DNA of 64,000 bases from Paenibacillus sp. FJAT-29882. GTDB lineage: Bacteria; Bacillota; Bacilli; Bacillales; DSM-1321. Location of the stretch: contig NZ_LMVB01000001.1 in the NCBI RefSeq assembly GCF_001510645.1, forward strand, positions 372,001-436,000, read 5' to 3'. Below are positions 8,634 to 17,268 of this stretch, piece after piece. Under the pieces are notes generated by a model. It made no database searches. It worked only from the letters and a program-made list of their open reading frames with translations, and was not told where the DNA came from. The position numbers and the translations under genes were made by a program. Each line of letters opens with the position of its first letter. Position 1 is the first letter of the stretch.

Positions 8634-9620
8634 ATGATGAACATTGCGATTAAACAAGTAGCTATTTATCATCCTGAGAATTCGATTAGCAATGATGTGT
8701 ATATTAAGCATTTCAAGGAAAAAGGAAAAAATATTGAACGATTTTTAGAAGTTATGGGGAGAGAATCTCGCTATGTGATTACTGATGAGAAGGAAAATGG
8801 CTTTACAATGGGAGTGGAAGCAGCAAAAAGAGCTCTACAAAAAGCTAACTTTTCTGGTGAGGATATCGATCTTATTGTATTTAGTACACAGGTTCCGGAA
8901 ACGACTTTCCCAACAAATGCCCTTTTACTGCATGATGCGATTCAAGCTGGTAAGAATACGATCGTTTTGGACTCGAATGCGAATTGTGCGGGCATGACAG
9001 TAGCGGTGGAACAAGCAAGTCGATATATGCAGGCTAATCCTCATGTAAAAACAGCTTTAATTGTCGGATCTGATTATAATACATTGATAAGTAATCCAGA
9101 AGATGAAATTACATATGCTAATTATGGAGATGCTGCCGCTTGCGTAATTTTGGAAAAAACAGATGAAGATTGTGGATTCCAAGATGCGATTTACTTTACT
9201 GATTCAGTAAACCGGGAAAAAATTATGTATCCAGCTAAAGGATTATCGCATACCTTGCGTGGAACTGGTGATGATAAATACATTCAATGGCTCCCGTTTG
9301 ATGGAAGTATGGCCATGCCTCCAACGTATGAAATGTTGCATATCCTGTTAGAGAGAAATCAGCTTACCACCCGTGACATTACCGCCTATTGCTTCTCACA
9401 ATTTGCCTTGGTGAATATTTTGAAAATCAAGAAGCGGTTACAGATTGCTGACAGCCAAGTTACCTATATAGGCGATCGATTTGGATATACCGGCACAAGC
9501 AGCCCTTTTATCGCTTTGCATGAAGGGATTGAAACTGGACGGATTAAACGAGGCGACTATGTAGTGTTCTGGACAATTGGTTCAGGCTATCAATTAGTTG
9601 CTATGTTATTTAAATATTAA
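8634..9620 (+). CDS. Ketoacyl-ACP synthase III family protein with altered catalytic triad
   Basis: A 328-residue thiolase-fold protein. The nucleophile region is normal for KAS III (DSNANCAGMT, Cys118). The usual HQAN histidine motif is replaced by FSQF (about 254-257), and the GNTSAAS asparagine motif by GYTGTSS (about 284-290). A canonical FabH needs Cys-His-Asn for decarboxylating condensation, so this protein probably does something else, such as acyl transfer or non-decarboxylating condensation, or needs a partner. Dimer-interface and loop regions such as STQVPETTFPTNA are otherwise conserved. True FabH for fatty acid synthesis is therefore unlikely. Substrate unknown. Confidence 0.8.
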   Translation: MMNIAIKQVAIYHPENSISNDVYIKHFKEKGKNIERFLEVMGRESRYVITDEKENGFTMGVEAAKRALQKANFSGEDIDLIVFSTQVPETTFPTNALLLHDAIQAGKNTIVLDSNANCAGMTVAVEQASRYMQANPHVKTALIVGSDYNTLISNPEDEITYANYGDAAACVILEKTDEDCGFQDAIYFTDSVNREKIMYPAKGLSHTLRGTGDDKYIQWLPFDGSMAMPPTYEMLHILLERNQLTTRDITAYCFSQFALVNILKIKKRLQIADSQVTYIGDRFGYTGTSSPFIALHEGIETGRIKRGDYVVFWTIGSGYQLVAMLFKY

Positions 9621-9627
9621 TTTGCTG

Positions 9628-9666
9628 AAAAAGAGATCATCTAATTTCATTAGGTGGTTTATTTTT
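9628..9666 (+). terminator. Intrinsic terminator after KAS III gene
   Basis: ATCATCTAAT pairs with ATTAGGTGGT (G-U allowed) around a 3-nt loop, followed by TTTATTTTT. Confidence 0.7.
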
Positions 9667-9684
9667 GTATGGGTATTAATCCAT

Positions 9685-9740
9685 TCGATCCTTTACGACC
9701 CAGAATCGAGATTTACGATCCGAAATGCAAATTTAAAAAT
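9685..9740. repeat. Degenerate short tandem repeat, period about 20 bp
   Basis: TTTACGACC recurs 20 bp apart (9692 and 9712) with GAAT/GAAA after it, and a third AAATTTAAAA unit is weaker. Only two units are clear. It sits exactly at the broken 5' end of the symporter remnant. Confidence 0.35.
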
Positions 9741-9745
9741 TATGA

Positions 9746-10525
9746 ACTCTTCTACAAAAAATCACAGCTTACATTAAAGGTAATACACTGCAGCTTGCAT
9801 TTGACGATTTTCAACAAATCGTTGAAAAGTTAATTAAAACAGCGATTATTCCAATCTTACCTTTTCACATTTTCGGAATCTTTGCGAACATGACATATGG
9901 CGGACAAGTTCAATCGATTCTTTCCGTGTTTGCAAAAGTATTTGTAATGATTATTGTACTTCATATCGTCATGCTTATTCTTCAATATACGGTCGGCGGT
10001 TTGCTTCATAAGAAAAATCCGTTTACATTGTTGAAAATCATGGCACCTGCTTATTTTACAGCTGTTGGAACGCAATCTTCTGCGGCAACTATTCCAGTTA
10101 CGCTTGGACAAGTAAAGAAAACAGGTGTTCAAGGCAGAATTGCTGATTTTACTGTGCCATTATTAGCAACGGTTCATTTGTCAGGAAGCATGATTACACT
10201 TGTCAGCTGTTCCGTAGGTGTTATGCTTCTGAATGGTACAACGCCTACCATTGCCATGTATATTCCCTTTATTCTCATGCTGGGTGTAACAATGGTTGCA
10301 GCTCCAGGTGTACCGAGTGGTGCTGTGATAGCAGCGTTGGGAGTGTTGGAAACGATGCTTGGGTTCGATCAAACGATGATCACGTTAATGATTGCTTTAT
10401 ACTTGGCACAAGACAGTTTAGGAACTGCTACAAATGTGACAGGTGATGGTGCTATTACGATGATTGTTGACAAATTCAGTCCGAAAAAAACTGGGAAAAT
10501 GAAACAAACGAAAGCAGCTATTTAA
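9746..10525 (+). pseudogene. 5'-truncated dicarboxylate/amino-acid:cation symporter (DAACS family)
   Basis: The reading frame is open from 9746 with symporter-like sequence (ITAYIKGNTLQLAFDDF) well before the first ATG at 9890, so the gene has lost its true start and roughly the first 170 of about 400 residues. What remains is the core: the HP1 serine loop (TQSSAATIPVTL), LATVHLSGSM, HP2 (APGVPSGAVIAALGVLE) and the C-terminal DSLGTATNVTGDGA cation-binding motif. No ribosome site or promoter is visible at the break. The remaining frame has no internal stop, suggesting a recent deletion. A strong terminator remains downstream. Confidence 0.8.
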
Positions 10526-10545
10526 TGTAGAATTTGGATATCTTA

Positions 10546-10622
10546 GGGGCAGAACTCCCACAACTATTCAATTAATCGTGCTACACAGATTAATTGAATA
10601 GTTGTGGGGGCTGCCCTTTGTT
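10546..10622 (+). terminator. Strong intrinsic terminator
   Basis: Two nested stems: outer GGGGCAG/CTGCCC and a perfect inner stem of about 22 bp running from CCCACAACTATTC, with a 10-nt loop, followed by TTTGTTTTT. It ended the now-truncated symporter gene. Confidence 0.9.
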
Positions 10623-10832
10623 TTTAGATAAATAACTGTACCACGGTTTAACAGGCTGTAATATCTTCACTTCCTACAGCTTTAATTTTTCAAATTCATA
10701 AGTTTTACTACTCAGTGGCAAACTACACGAGTCGCATTGCTTTATAAAAAAACTAAAAAACTTTAAGGTTTAGCGACAGTTAAATGGACCTAATTAACCG
10801 TATGTAATGAAAAAAAACTTTCACTGAAATAA

Positions 10833-11007
10833 GTTTCATTTTATTTTTAATGAAACATTTCAACAAATAGATTATAATATAAGTGCATCCCTCAAATGGG
10901 AAGGTAAGCTAAAAACAAAATTTTTTAGCCAAAGTTTATTGTTTTAATTAGGTGATTTTAAAATTAAAACCTTTAACATTTTAATGGTTTTATTAAAGGT
11001 ATTTTTT
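10833..11007 (+). ncRNA. Structured leader or small RNA upstream of yjlC-ndh
   Basis: In the 780-bp gap before yjlC there is an inverted repeat GTTTCATT/AATGAAAC (10833-10856), a TATAAT at 10873, then three perfect stems: GCTAAAA/TTTTAGC (10908-10929), GTTTTAATT/AATTAAAAC (10941-10970) and ACCTTTAA/TTAAAGGT (10969-11000) followed by ATTTTTT. The last is terminator-like and its 5' arm overlaps the second stem by 2 nt, so the two are alternatives, as in an attenuator. A GGTAAGCT motif occurs at 10903 and again at 11026. I do not recognise a known riboswitch class. Confidence 0.4.
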
Positions 11008-11183
11008 AAAGTTTACTGGAAATGGTAAGCTTAGAAGTATTATTTATTACCCGAATTTATCTATTCGTCATCCATTTTTTGGTGACCATAGTAAGGCTCG
11101 CCAAGTAATCTGATGTAATTTAGTCGTCTTAAACGTATCGACGACTACGGGTGCGTTATGCTATTCTTAAACCATATTAGTAT

Positions 11184-11201
11184 TTGTGTTATGTTTCACG
11201 A
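11184..11201. promoter_or_regulatory. Candidate Rex operator
   Basis: TTGTGTTATGTTTCACGA resembles the Rex consensus TTGTGAA-N4-TTCACAA with three mismatches. B. subtilis yjlC-ndh is a known Rex target, and Rex senses the NADH/NAD ratio that Ndh controls, so context supports it. Confidence 0.55.
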
Positions 11202-11303
11202 ACTTCTCAGGTCCATCTAGATTTGAGAGTCAACACAGGAAATGGGGTCCCTTTTGCCCCCAAAATTAAAAGCATAATTGCTTATCGTAAAGGAGAATTG
11301 GAT

Positions 11304-11744
11304 ATGTCAGAAACAATCGCTAAAACAAAGCCAGAACAAGAAACACAAAAATTGTCTGCTAGCCAAGAACAACTTGATATCCTTGATCAGCTTTTAAAAC
11401 CAGAGGTTCAAGAATCCTTGACTGCCTTAGTAGATCAACTTCCTAAATTAACAGAAATTGTCAATATTATGACGAAGTCTTATGACTATGCTCAATTAGT
11501 AGCTACTGACGAAATATTAAAAAATGATACGGTTGGAGCGATCAAAGAAATTGCAGGACCTGTAGCTGGTTCAGTGAAATCACTTGCACAAACTGCCATT
11601 GAAGCAAAAGACCGTGCAGACCAAAGCAAAGATGTAGTTGGTCTCTTTGGAATGTTGAAAATGCTAAAAGATCCACAAGCACAGAATCTTTTACGTTTCG
11701 CAAATGCATTCCTTGAAATTAATGCAGAACGTAATAAAAAATAA
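11304..11744 (+). CDS. yjlC: DUF1641 protein YjlC
   Basis: A 146-residue helical protein starting at ATG 11304 behind AAAGGAG (a longer frame upstream is not supported). B. subtilis YjlC is of similar length and also sits directly before ndh. Visible features are a glutamate/lysine-rich N-terminus and a DUF1641-like C-terminus (DVVGLFGMLKMLKDPQAQ, NLLRFANAFLEI). No catalytic residues are apparent. It is presumably a partner or modulator of the neighbouring NADH dehydrogenase; function is unproven. Confidence 0.88.
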   Translation: MSETIAKTKPEQETQKLSASQEQLDILDQLLKPEVQESLTALVDQLPKLTEIVNIMTKSYDYAQLVATDEILKNDTVGAIKEIAGPVAGSVKSLAQTAIEAKDRADQSKDVVGLFGMLKMLKDPQAQNLLRFANAFLEINAERNKK

Positions 11745-11783
11745 TTCATTATCCATATAAATCGTAAGGGCGGAGGATACACG

Positions 11784-12971
11784 ATGTCAATTTCAAAACA
11801 TATTGTTATCTTAGGTGCAGGTTACGGCGGACTACTTACTGCTTTAACTGTTCGTAAATATCTAAGTAAAGCACAAGCAGAGGTAACTGTTGTAAACCAG
11901 TTCCCAACACACCAAATTATCACTGAATTACACCGTCTAGCAGCACATAATGTTGCTGAAGAAGCGGTTGCAATGCCATTGGACAAACTTCTAAAAGGCA
12001 AAGATATCGACCTTAAAATTGCAAAAGTTGAATCATTTTCTGCAGACAATAAAGAAGTGAAATTATCAAATGGTGCTACTTTATCATATGATGCTCTAGT
12101 TGTCGCTTTAGGAAGTGTAACGGCATACTTCGGTATCCCAGGACTAGAAGAAAACAGCATGGTATTAAAATCAGCCAATGATGCGAACAAAATTTACGCA
12201 CATGTTGAAGACCGCATTCGTGAGTATGCAAAATCTAAAAATGAAGCAGATGCAACCATTGTAATTGGTGGCGGTGGGCTAACTGGTGTTGAATTAGTTG
12301 GCGAACTTGCTGATATCATGCCTGAGCTTGCGAAAAGCCATGGTGTAGATCCGAAAGAAATTAAATTAAAGCTTGTAGAAGCAGGTCCAAAAATCTTGCC
12401 TGTACTACCAGAAAATTTAATTGAACGTGCAACTGCAAGCTTAGAAGCGCGTGGCGTTACATTCTTAACAGGTCTTCCTGTAACAAATGTTGCTGGTAAT
12501 GAGATTGATTTGAAAGATGGTCAAAAAATCATTTCGAATACATTCGTTTGGACAGGCGGCGTACAAGGGAATCCACTAGTTGGTCAGTCTGGACTTGCAG
12601 TCGATCGTGGCCGTGCGACAGTTAATGAATATCTACAATCTTCTTCTCACGCAGATGTATTTGTTGTCGGTGACAGTGCTGTTGCCTTCCCTGAAGAAGG
12701 TGGTCGTCCATACGCACCAACTGCACAAAATGCTTGGCAAATGGGTGAATTAGTAGGATATAACTTATTCGCATATTTACAAGATGCAACGTTTGAAAAA
12801 TTTGCACCAATTAATTCTGGTACACTTGCAAGCCTTGGCCGCAAAGATGGTGTTGCAACAGTCGGTGGCAACGATATTCCACTTAAAGGTCTTCCAGCTA
12901 CACTAATGAAAGAAGCAAGTAATATCCGTTACCTTGCACATATTAAAGCTTTGTATAGCTTAGCTTACTAA
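11784..12971 (+). CDS. ndh: Type II NADH dehydrogenase
   Basis: A 395-residue NDH-2. Two dinucleotide-binding motifs are seen: GAGYGG near the N-terminus (FAD) and IGGGGLTGVELVGEL at about residues 160-175 (NADH). The FAD-contact segment VFVVGDSAV and quinone-site residues APTAQNAWQMGE follow, then an amphipathic C-terminus for membrane attachment. It oxidises NADH and reduces menaquinone without pumping protons. GGCGGAGG ribosome site; second gene of the yjlC-ndh operon. Confidence 0.95.
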   Translation: MSISKHIVILGAGYGGLLTALTVRKYLSKAQAEVTVVNQFPTHQIITELHRLAAHNVAEEAVAMPLDKLLKGKDIDLKIAKVESFSADNKEVKLSNGATLSYDALVVALGSVTAYFGIPGLEENSMVLKSANDANKIYAHVEDRIREYAKSKNEADATIVIGGGGLTGVELVGELADIMPELAKSHGVDPKEIKLKLVEAGPKILPVLPENLIERATASLEARGVTFLTGLPVTNVAGNEIDLKDGQKIISNTFVWTGGVQGNPLVGQSGLAVDRGRATVNEYLQSSSHADVFVVGDSAVAFPEEGGRPYAPTAQNAWQMGELVGYNLFAYLQDATFEKFAPINSGTLASLGRKDGVATVGGNDIPLKGLPATLMKEASNIRYLAHIKALYSLAY

Positions 12972-12986
12972 TTGAACGGTAAAAAT

Positions 12987-13028
12987 ACCCGTTGTTGCTT
13001 ATTGAAATAAGTAGCAATGGGTTTTTTT
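12987..13028 (+). terminator. Intrinsic terminator after ndh
   Basis: ACCCGTTGTTGCTTATT pairs with AATAAGTAGCAATGGGT, followed by TTTTTTT. Confidence 0.9.
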
Positions 13029-13236
13029 ATAACAATGCTTGGATTATTTTACCGATTATGGAAGTTTTGCTTTGATTCGAAAAAATCTTCATTGATTTCG
13101 CCATAAAAATAGAGGAGTTCTAAAGAATTTGGAGTAATTCTTTATCCAAAGCTGTTATTTATTCATAGTAGATCGCTTTGATTGACTCTTCTAGAGTACT
13201 TTTGTACTCAAACGACGGAGAAGGAGATAGATTACG

Positions 13237-14232
13237 ATGTTAATAAAGCGCTTACTTTATTTGGTTGTTTTCCTTGCTTTTTTATTGGCATCTGGATGCA
13301 CCATTTATTTTGGCAAGGAAACCTTTCATACCCATGAGAGTTTAGCTCAAACAAATCATCAGTTTAGTTATCACTTTGTGCTAATACCCGAAGAAGTGGA
13401 TAACGAATATTGGCGGCTTATTGAAGAAGGCGCTCGTGAAGCTGCTACTATATACAATGTAAATTTAGAGTATCTAGGCCCAAAGCAAGCCGATAGTGAC
13501 GAGCTTTTAAAAACGATCGATGTGGCGATTGCTGGGAAAATTGATGGGATTTTAACGCAAGGAATGAAAGACCAGGAGTTTATTAGTCTACTTAATAAAG
13601 CGGTCGGAAAAGGAATCCCTGTTGTGACGGTTGATACGGATACCCCAAATAGTGAGCGGACGAGCTATATAGGAACTGATAACTATTATGCAGGTTTTTT
13701 AGCGGGAAAGGCATTGATAGCTGATACGACAGGTGAACAAAAGGTAGCCATTATCACCGGTCGCTTCGCGGCTGCTAATCAGAAACTTCGAGTACAGGGC
13801 TTTATGGATGCAGTGGAACGAGAAAAACGGATTGAAATTGTTGATGTTCAGGAATCGAATATCACGAAAATTGGTGCAGTGAAAACGACACATCAGCTAC
13901 TTATGAAACATCCTGAGGTGACGGCGTTTTACGGAACGAGCGCACTGGATGGTATCGGTATTGCTCAAGTAGTGGAGTCGAAGAACATAAATAATCTTTA
14001 TATTCTTGCGTTTGACACACTTCCTGAAACGCTTAAATTAATGGAAAAAGGAATAATAGATGCAACAGTTGTTCAATATCCGAAGCAGATGGGATACAAA
14101 GCCGTTGAAGCACTATTTGAATTAAAGCAAGGAAAAGAAAGGGAAGAAATTAAACATACGGATACGACGGTTATTCATAAACAAGACTTACCTTTTACTC
14201 AAGCCACGTTCATTGGGGGAAGACGTCCATGA
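13237..14232 (+). CDS. Sugar-binding lipoprotein, sensory subunit of a three-component system
   Basis: A 331-residue lipoprotein (lipobox LLASGC) with a type I periplasmic-binding (RbsB-like) fold: FHFVLIPEEVDNEYWRLIEEG at the start, DGILTQGMK, IPVVTVDTDTPN, then VTAFYGTSALDGIGIAQ. It is followed with a 4-nt overlap by a sensor kinase rather than by permeases, so it probably hands ligand information to the kinase, as in the AraP-AraS-AraT arabinose system of Geobacillus. The ligand is likely a sugar. A small GAGTAC/GTACTC hairpin lies just upstream (about 13193-13210). Confidence 0.82.
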   Translation: MLIKRLLYLVVFLAFLLASGCTIYFGKETFHTHESLAQTNHQFSYHFVLIPEEVDNEYWRLIEEGAREAATIYNVNLEYLGPKQADSDELLKTIDVAIAGKIDGILTQGMKDQEFISLLNKAVGKGIPVVTVDTDTPNSERTSYIGTDNYYAGFLAGKALIADTTGEQKVAIITGRFAAANQKLRVQGFMDAVEREKRIEIVDVQESNITKIGAVKTTHQLLMKHPEVTAFYGTSALDGIGIAQVVESKNINNLYILAFDTLPETLKLMEKGIIDATVVQYPKQMGYKAVEALFELKQGKEREEIKHTDTTVIHKQDLPFTQATFIGGRRP

Positions 14233-15674
14233 ACTCGATCCGTTCGAAACTTGTCATCTATTTTTTAGTGTTTGTTGTTCTATTTAATTTCGTATCTTTT
14301 GCTATTTTTTTTAGCAGCAAGCAAATGGTTTCAGAATATCATGAAAGCTTTCGGGGATTTCTGCTCTTAAATGAAATTTCACAGCAGTCCAGTAGGATTT
14401 ATGAAACAATTAATGCGTATGTAGTGGAACGAAATGATACATATATTGTAGAATATCGGGAAATACGAGGGAAGTTTATCGGAAATGAAAAACGTCTAAA
14501 AAATGCAGCGATAAGCGGAGTAAACCATCAATCGCTTGAAACGTATCGAGCGATGATGAACAGCTTGCTTGATGAAAGCGAAGCAACCATTGCTTCTGTT
14601 CAATTAGAGGATGTAGATGTATATTCGTTTCATTTAAAAGAGATTCAAAATATCTCCAATTATATTCAGGAAAAAACATTAAGCCTATTAAACGTAGAGC
14701 TTACTGAGTATCAAGATTTCTACGACAATATGGAGAAGCGGAATACGTCATATCAATGGTTTACGATTAGCTTATTCACCTCTACCATTCTCCTTGCATT
14801 ATTAATCGCAGTATTTTTTTCAAGAGGTCTTACTAGACCCATTTATAGCCTAACAAAAGCTGCTAAAGAAGTGTCTGCTGGAAAACTGGACGGTGAGCAG
14901 GTTTTGATTCAGTCGAATGATGAGATGAAAATTCTGAGTGAATCTTTTAATCAGATGAGAACGAATATCCGCCAGCTTATCGTTGAAATCAGGCAAAAAT
15001 CCGAACTCGATCGGCTGTTAAAGGAATTAGAGCTTAAGCATTTACAAAATCAAATCAATCCCCATTTTTTGTTTAATACGTTAAATACGATTTCAAGAAC
15101 GGCCTATCTAGAAGACGCCCATCTCACTTCAAGACTGATAGAATCTGTTTCTACTATATTGCGCTATAGCTTAGAAGACTTGGATAAACCGGTGACTCTA
15201 CGTGATGAGGTGAAGGTTGTCCAAGAGTACTTCTATATTCAAAAAAATAGATTTATCGATCGGATTATGTTTTCCACAACGATTGATGAAACATGTCTCG
15301 ATTTGGGAATACCGAGCCTTATTTTGCAGCCAATCATTGAAAATGCTTTTATTCATGGTGTTGAGGACCTCGAGGATAATGGAGAAATTTCTTTACATAT
15401 TTATCGCCAACCGGATTATGTCGTCGTGGAAGTGAAGGATAATGGAAAAGGCATGGATCAAGAAATGGTGTCTGCTTTGATGAATGAAAAATCTTCTGTT
15501 GAAGGTCACCACGAAAAGCGTATGGGACATTCTACGGGAATTGGTTTCAAGAATGTACATAAACGACTGCAATTATTTTATCAACAGGCTGATTTAATGG
15601 AAATTGATTCAAGTTCAGAAATCGGTACGACGGTCAGAATTCTTATTCCTGAAAAAGGGTGTGATTGTGGATGA
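14229..15674 (+). CDS. Sensor histidine kinase, YesM/LytS-like (HAMP, His_kinase, HATPase_c)
   Basis: A 481-residue membrane kinase with helices at about 8-30 and 178-198 bracketing an extracytoplasmic helical domain, then HAMP (SRGLTRPIYSLTKAAKEV), a His_kinase phospho-acceptor region LQNQINPHFLFNTLN (the His before FLFN), and an ATPase domain with PIIENAFIHG, DNGKGMD and GIGFKNVHKRL. It autophosphorylates in response to the upstream lipoprotein's ligand and passes phosphate to the next gene product. ATGA overlaps on both sides indicate tight coupling. Confidence 0.92.
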   Translation: MNSIRSKLVIYFLVFVVLFNFVSFAIFFSSKQMVSEYHESFRGFLLLNEISQQSSRIYETINAYVVERNDTYIVEYREIRGKFIGNEKRLKNAAISGVNHQSLETYRAMMNSLLDESEATIASVQLEDVDVYSFHLKEIQNISNYIQEKTLSLLNVELTEYQDFYDNMEKRNTSYQWFTISLFTSTILLALLIAVFFSRGLTRPIYSLTKAAKEVSAGKLDGEQVLIQSNDEMKILSESFNQMRTNIRQLIVEIRQKSELDRLLKELELKHLQNQINPHFLFNTLNTISRTAYLEDAHLTSRLIESVSTILRYSLEDLDKPVTLRDEVKVVQEYFYIQKNRFIDRIMFSTTIDETCLDLGIPSLILQPIIENAFIHGVEDLEDNGEISLHIYRQPDYVVVEVKDNGKGMDQEMVSALMNEKSSVEGHHEKRMGHSTGIGFKNVHKRLQLFYQQADLMEIDSSSEIGTTVRILIPEKGCDCG

Positions 15675-17155
15675 AAGTTGTCATTGTAGATGATGAATTG
15701 GTGGAGCGAAAAGCAATGAAAAAGCTTATTGAAGAAAATTTTTCCGATATTAAAGTGATCGGTGAAGCAAAGAACGGCAGAATAGCGATTGAACTCGCAG
15801 ATGAATTACAGCCGGATGTTATGTTCATCGATATTAAGATGCCCGGACTGAATGGATTAGAAGCCATTGGGCTCATTCGTAAAAGTCAACCGCAGATCAA
15901 GTTTATTGTAGTATCAGCTTACGCCACCTTTCAATATGCAAAGGAAGCGATGCAGGAAGGTGTTAAAGAATATCTATTAAAGCCAGGCAAAAAAAATGAA
16001 ACCATTGAGACGATTCACCGTGTCTATAAGGAATTCCAAATAGAGAAGGAATCAGAAGCGTTGTTACAACAAACCTTTTTAGAGGCAAGAAAAGTAGCAG
16101 AGCAACATGTGCTAATGAAGATTATGCAACAGGATCGTACAGAAGAAACAGAGAAAATGGTTCGAGATTTGTTTCCTGAGATGAAAGTGGGCTTTTTTCA
16201 CGTGTATTCTTGTTCGAATCAGCATCAATATCAACTACTAAGTCATGGTCTATCACAACTTTCACCGCATCCATGTATTATCGGCGAGTTAACAAGTGAG
16301 CGAGTAGCTGTCCTTTTTTTCTTAAATGAAAATCTTTCTTCACAAGGAAAAGTTCATGCATTAACAGTGGCGCGGGATGTAACGGTATTCGTAAATAAAA
16401 GGGAGCAGGTACAAATGCGGTGCGGAATTGGATATCCAGCAACCATCAAGAAGCTTGCTAAATCTTATCAAGAATCGGCACTTTCCTTAAATCAATTGCG
16501 AATAAGGGATGGAAGTTATTATGGCTTTCCACGTCAAGAAAAAGAGGAGGAGTCCAACGAAATAGGCGAAGTGGTTTTACAGCATTTATTGTCGGGGGAT
16601 TACATAACAACCATCGCACATTTTGAGCAGTACTACGAACAATTCATGGTAAATAATAGAGAAATCTTAGGTATGGAGCGAATTAGGGAAGATTTGATCA
16701 GTGCGAAACGACAACTAGAAAACCAAGGTGTATTTGTAACCGATTTAGATGTAATCTCCATTCAATCAAAGCAAGGCTATTTGGAATTAATCGCTGATCT
16801 TTGTGAGCGGATATTGCTGCATCATGAAGGACAAAAAATGGTTTCCAAGGCGAAGGCGTATATTCACGAACATTTTCAAACATCACTTAGTTTAGAGACG
16901 ATTGCTGAGTATATTCAGCTAAGCCCTACTTATTTTACGAAGCTTTTCAAAGATCAGACTGGGCAAACCTTTATTGATTATTTGACTATCTACAGAATTG
17001 AACAGGCCATTCATTTGTTACAACGAACATCCCAAAGCTTAAAAGAGATTTCTTATGCTGTCGGCTATAAGAATCCCAACTATTTTAGCCGTGTTTTTAA
17101 GAAAATCACCAATAAATCGCCAAAAGAGTATCGAAAACAAATCATAAAAATGTGA
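15671..17155 (+). CDS. Response regulator with C-terminal AraC-type DNA-binding domain
   Basis: A 494-residue YesN-like regulator; ATG 15671 overlaps the kinase stop (ATGA). Receiver domain at residues 1-120 with acidic pair DDE, phospho-acceptor Asp in FIDIKMPGLNG and Lys in LLKPGK. A long linker follows, then two AraC helix-turn-helices near the C-terminus (LETIAEYIQLSPTYFTKLF and LKEISYAVGYKNPNYFSRVF). It most likely activates the adjacent sugar ABC transporter promoter at about 17210. Confidence 0.92.
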   Translation: MKVVIVDDELVERKAMKKLIEENFSDIKVIGEAKNGRIAIELADELQPDVMFIDIKMPGLNGLEAIGLIRKSQPQIKFIVVSAYATFQYAKEAMQEGVKEYLLKPGKKNETIETIHRVYKEFQIEKESEALLQQTFLEARKVAEQHVLMKIMQQDRTEETEKMVRDLFPEMKVGFFHVYSCSNQHQYQLLSHGLSQLSPHPCIIGELTSERVAVLFFLNENLSSQGKVHALTVARDVTVFVNKREQVQMRCGIGYPATIKKLAKSYQESALSLNQLRIRDGSYYGFPRQEKEEESNEIGEVVLQHLLSGDYITTIAHFEQYYEQFMVNNREILGMERIREDLISAKRQLENQGVFVTDLDVISIQSKQGYLELIADLCERILLHHEGQKMVSKAKAYIHEHFQTSLSLETIAEYIQLSPTYFTKLFKDQTGQTFIDYLTIYRIEQAIHLLQRTSQSLKEISYAVGYKNPNYFSRVFKKITNKSPKEYRKQIIKM

Positions 17156-17210
17156 AGATAATCGTAAAATAGTTTAGAAAAATGGGACCATTCCCTCTCC
17201 TCCTCTTCCT

Positions 17211-17237
17211 TATAATTAAAAATAGATAGCGCTTTCA
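17211..17237 (+). promoter_or_regulatory. Promoter -10 and cre (CcpA) site before the sugar ABC operon
   Basis: TATAAT at 17211-17216 is followed by AGATAGCGCTTTCA (17224-17237), whose reverse complement TGAAAGCGCTATCT matches the cre consensus TGWNANCGNTNWCA except at the last base. A cre just after the -10 implies CcpA repression when preferred sugars are present. No good -35 is seen, in keeping with activator dependence on the upstream response regulator. Confidence 0.75.
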
Positions 17238-17268
17238 TAGATGGTGATGATGAGGAGGAGGATGAACA

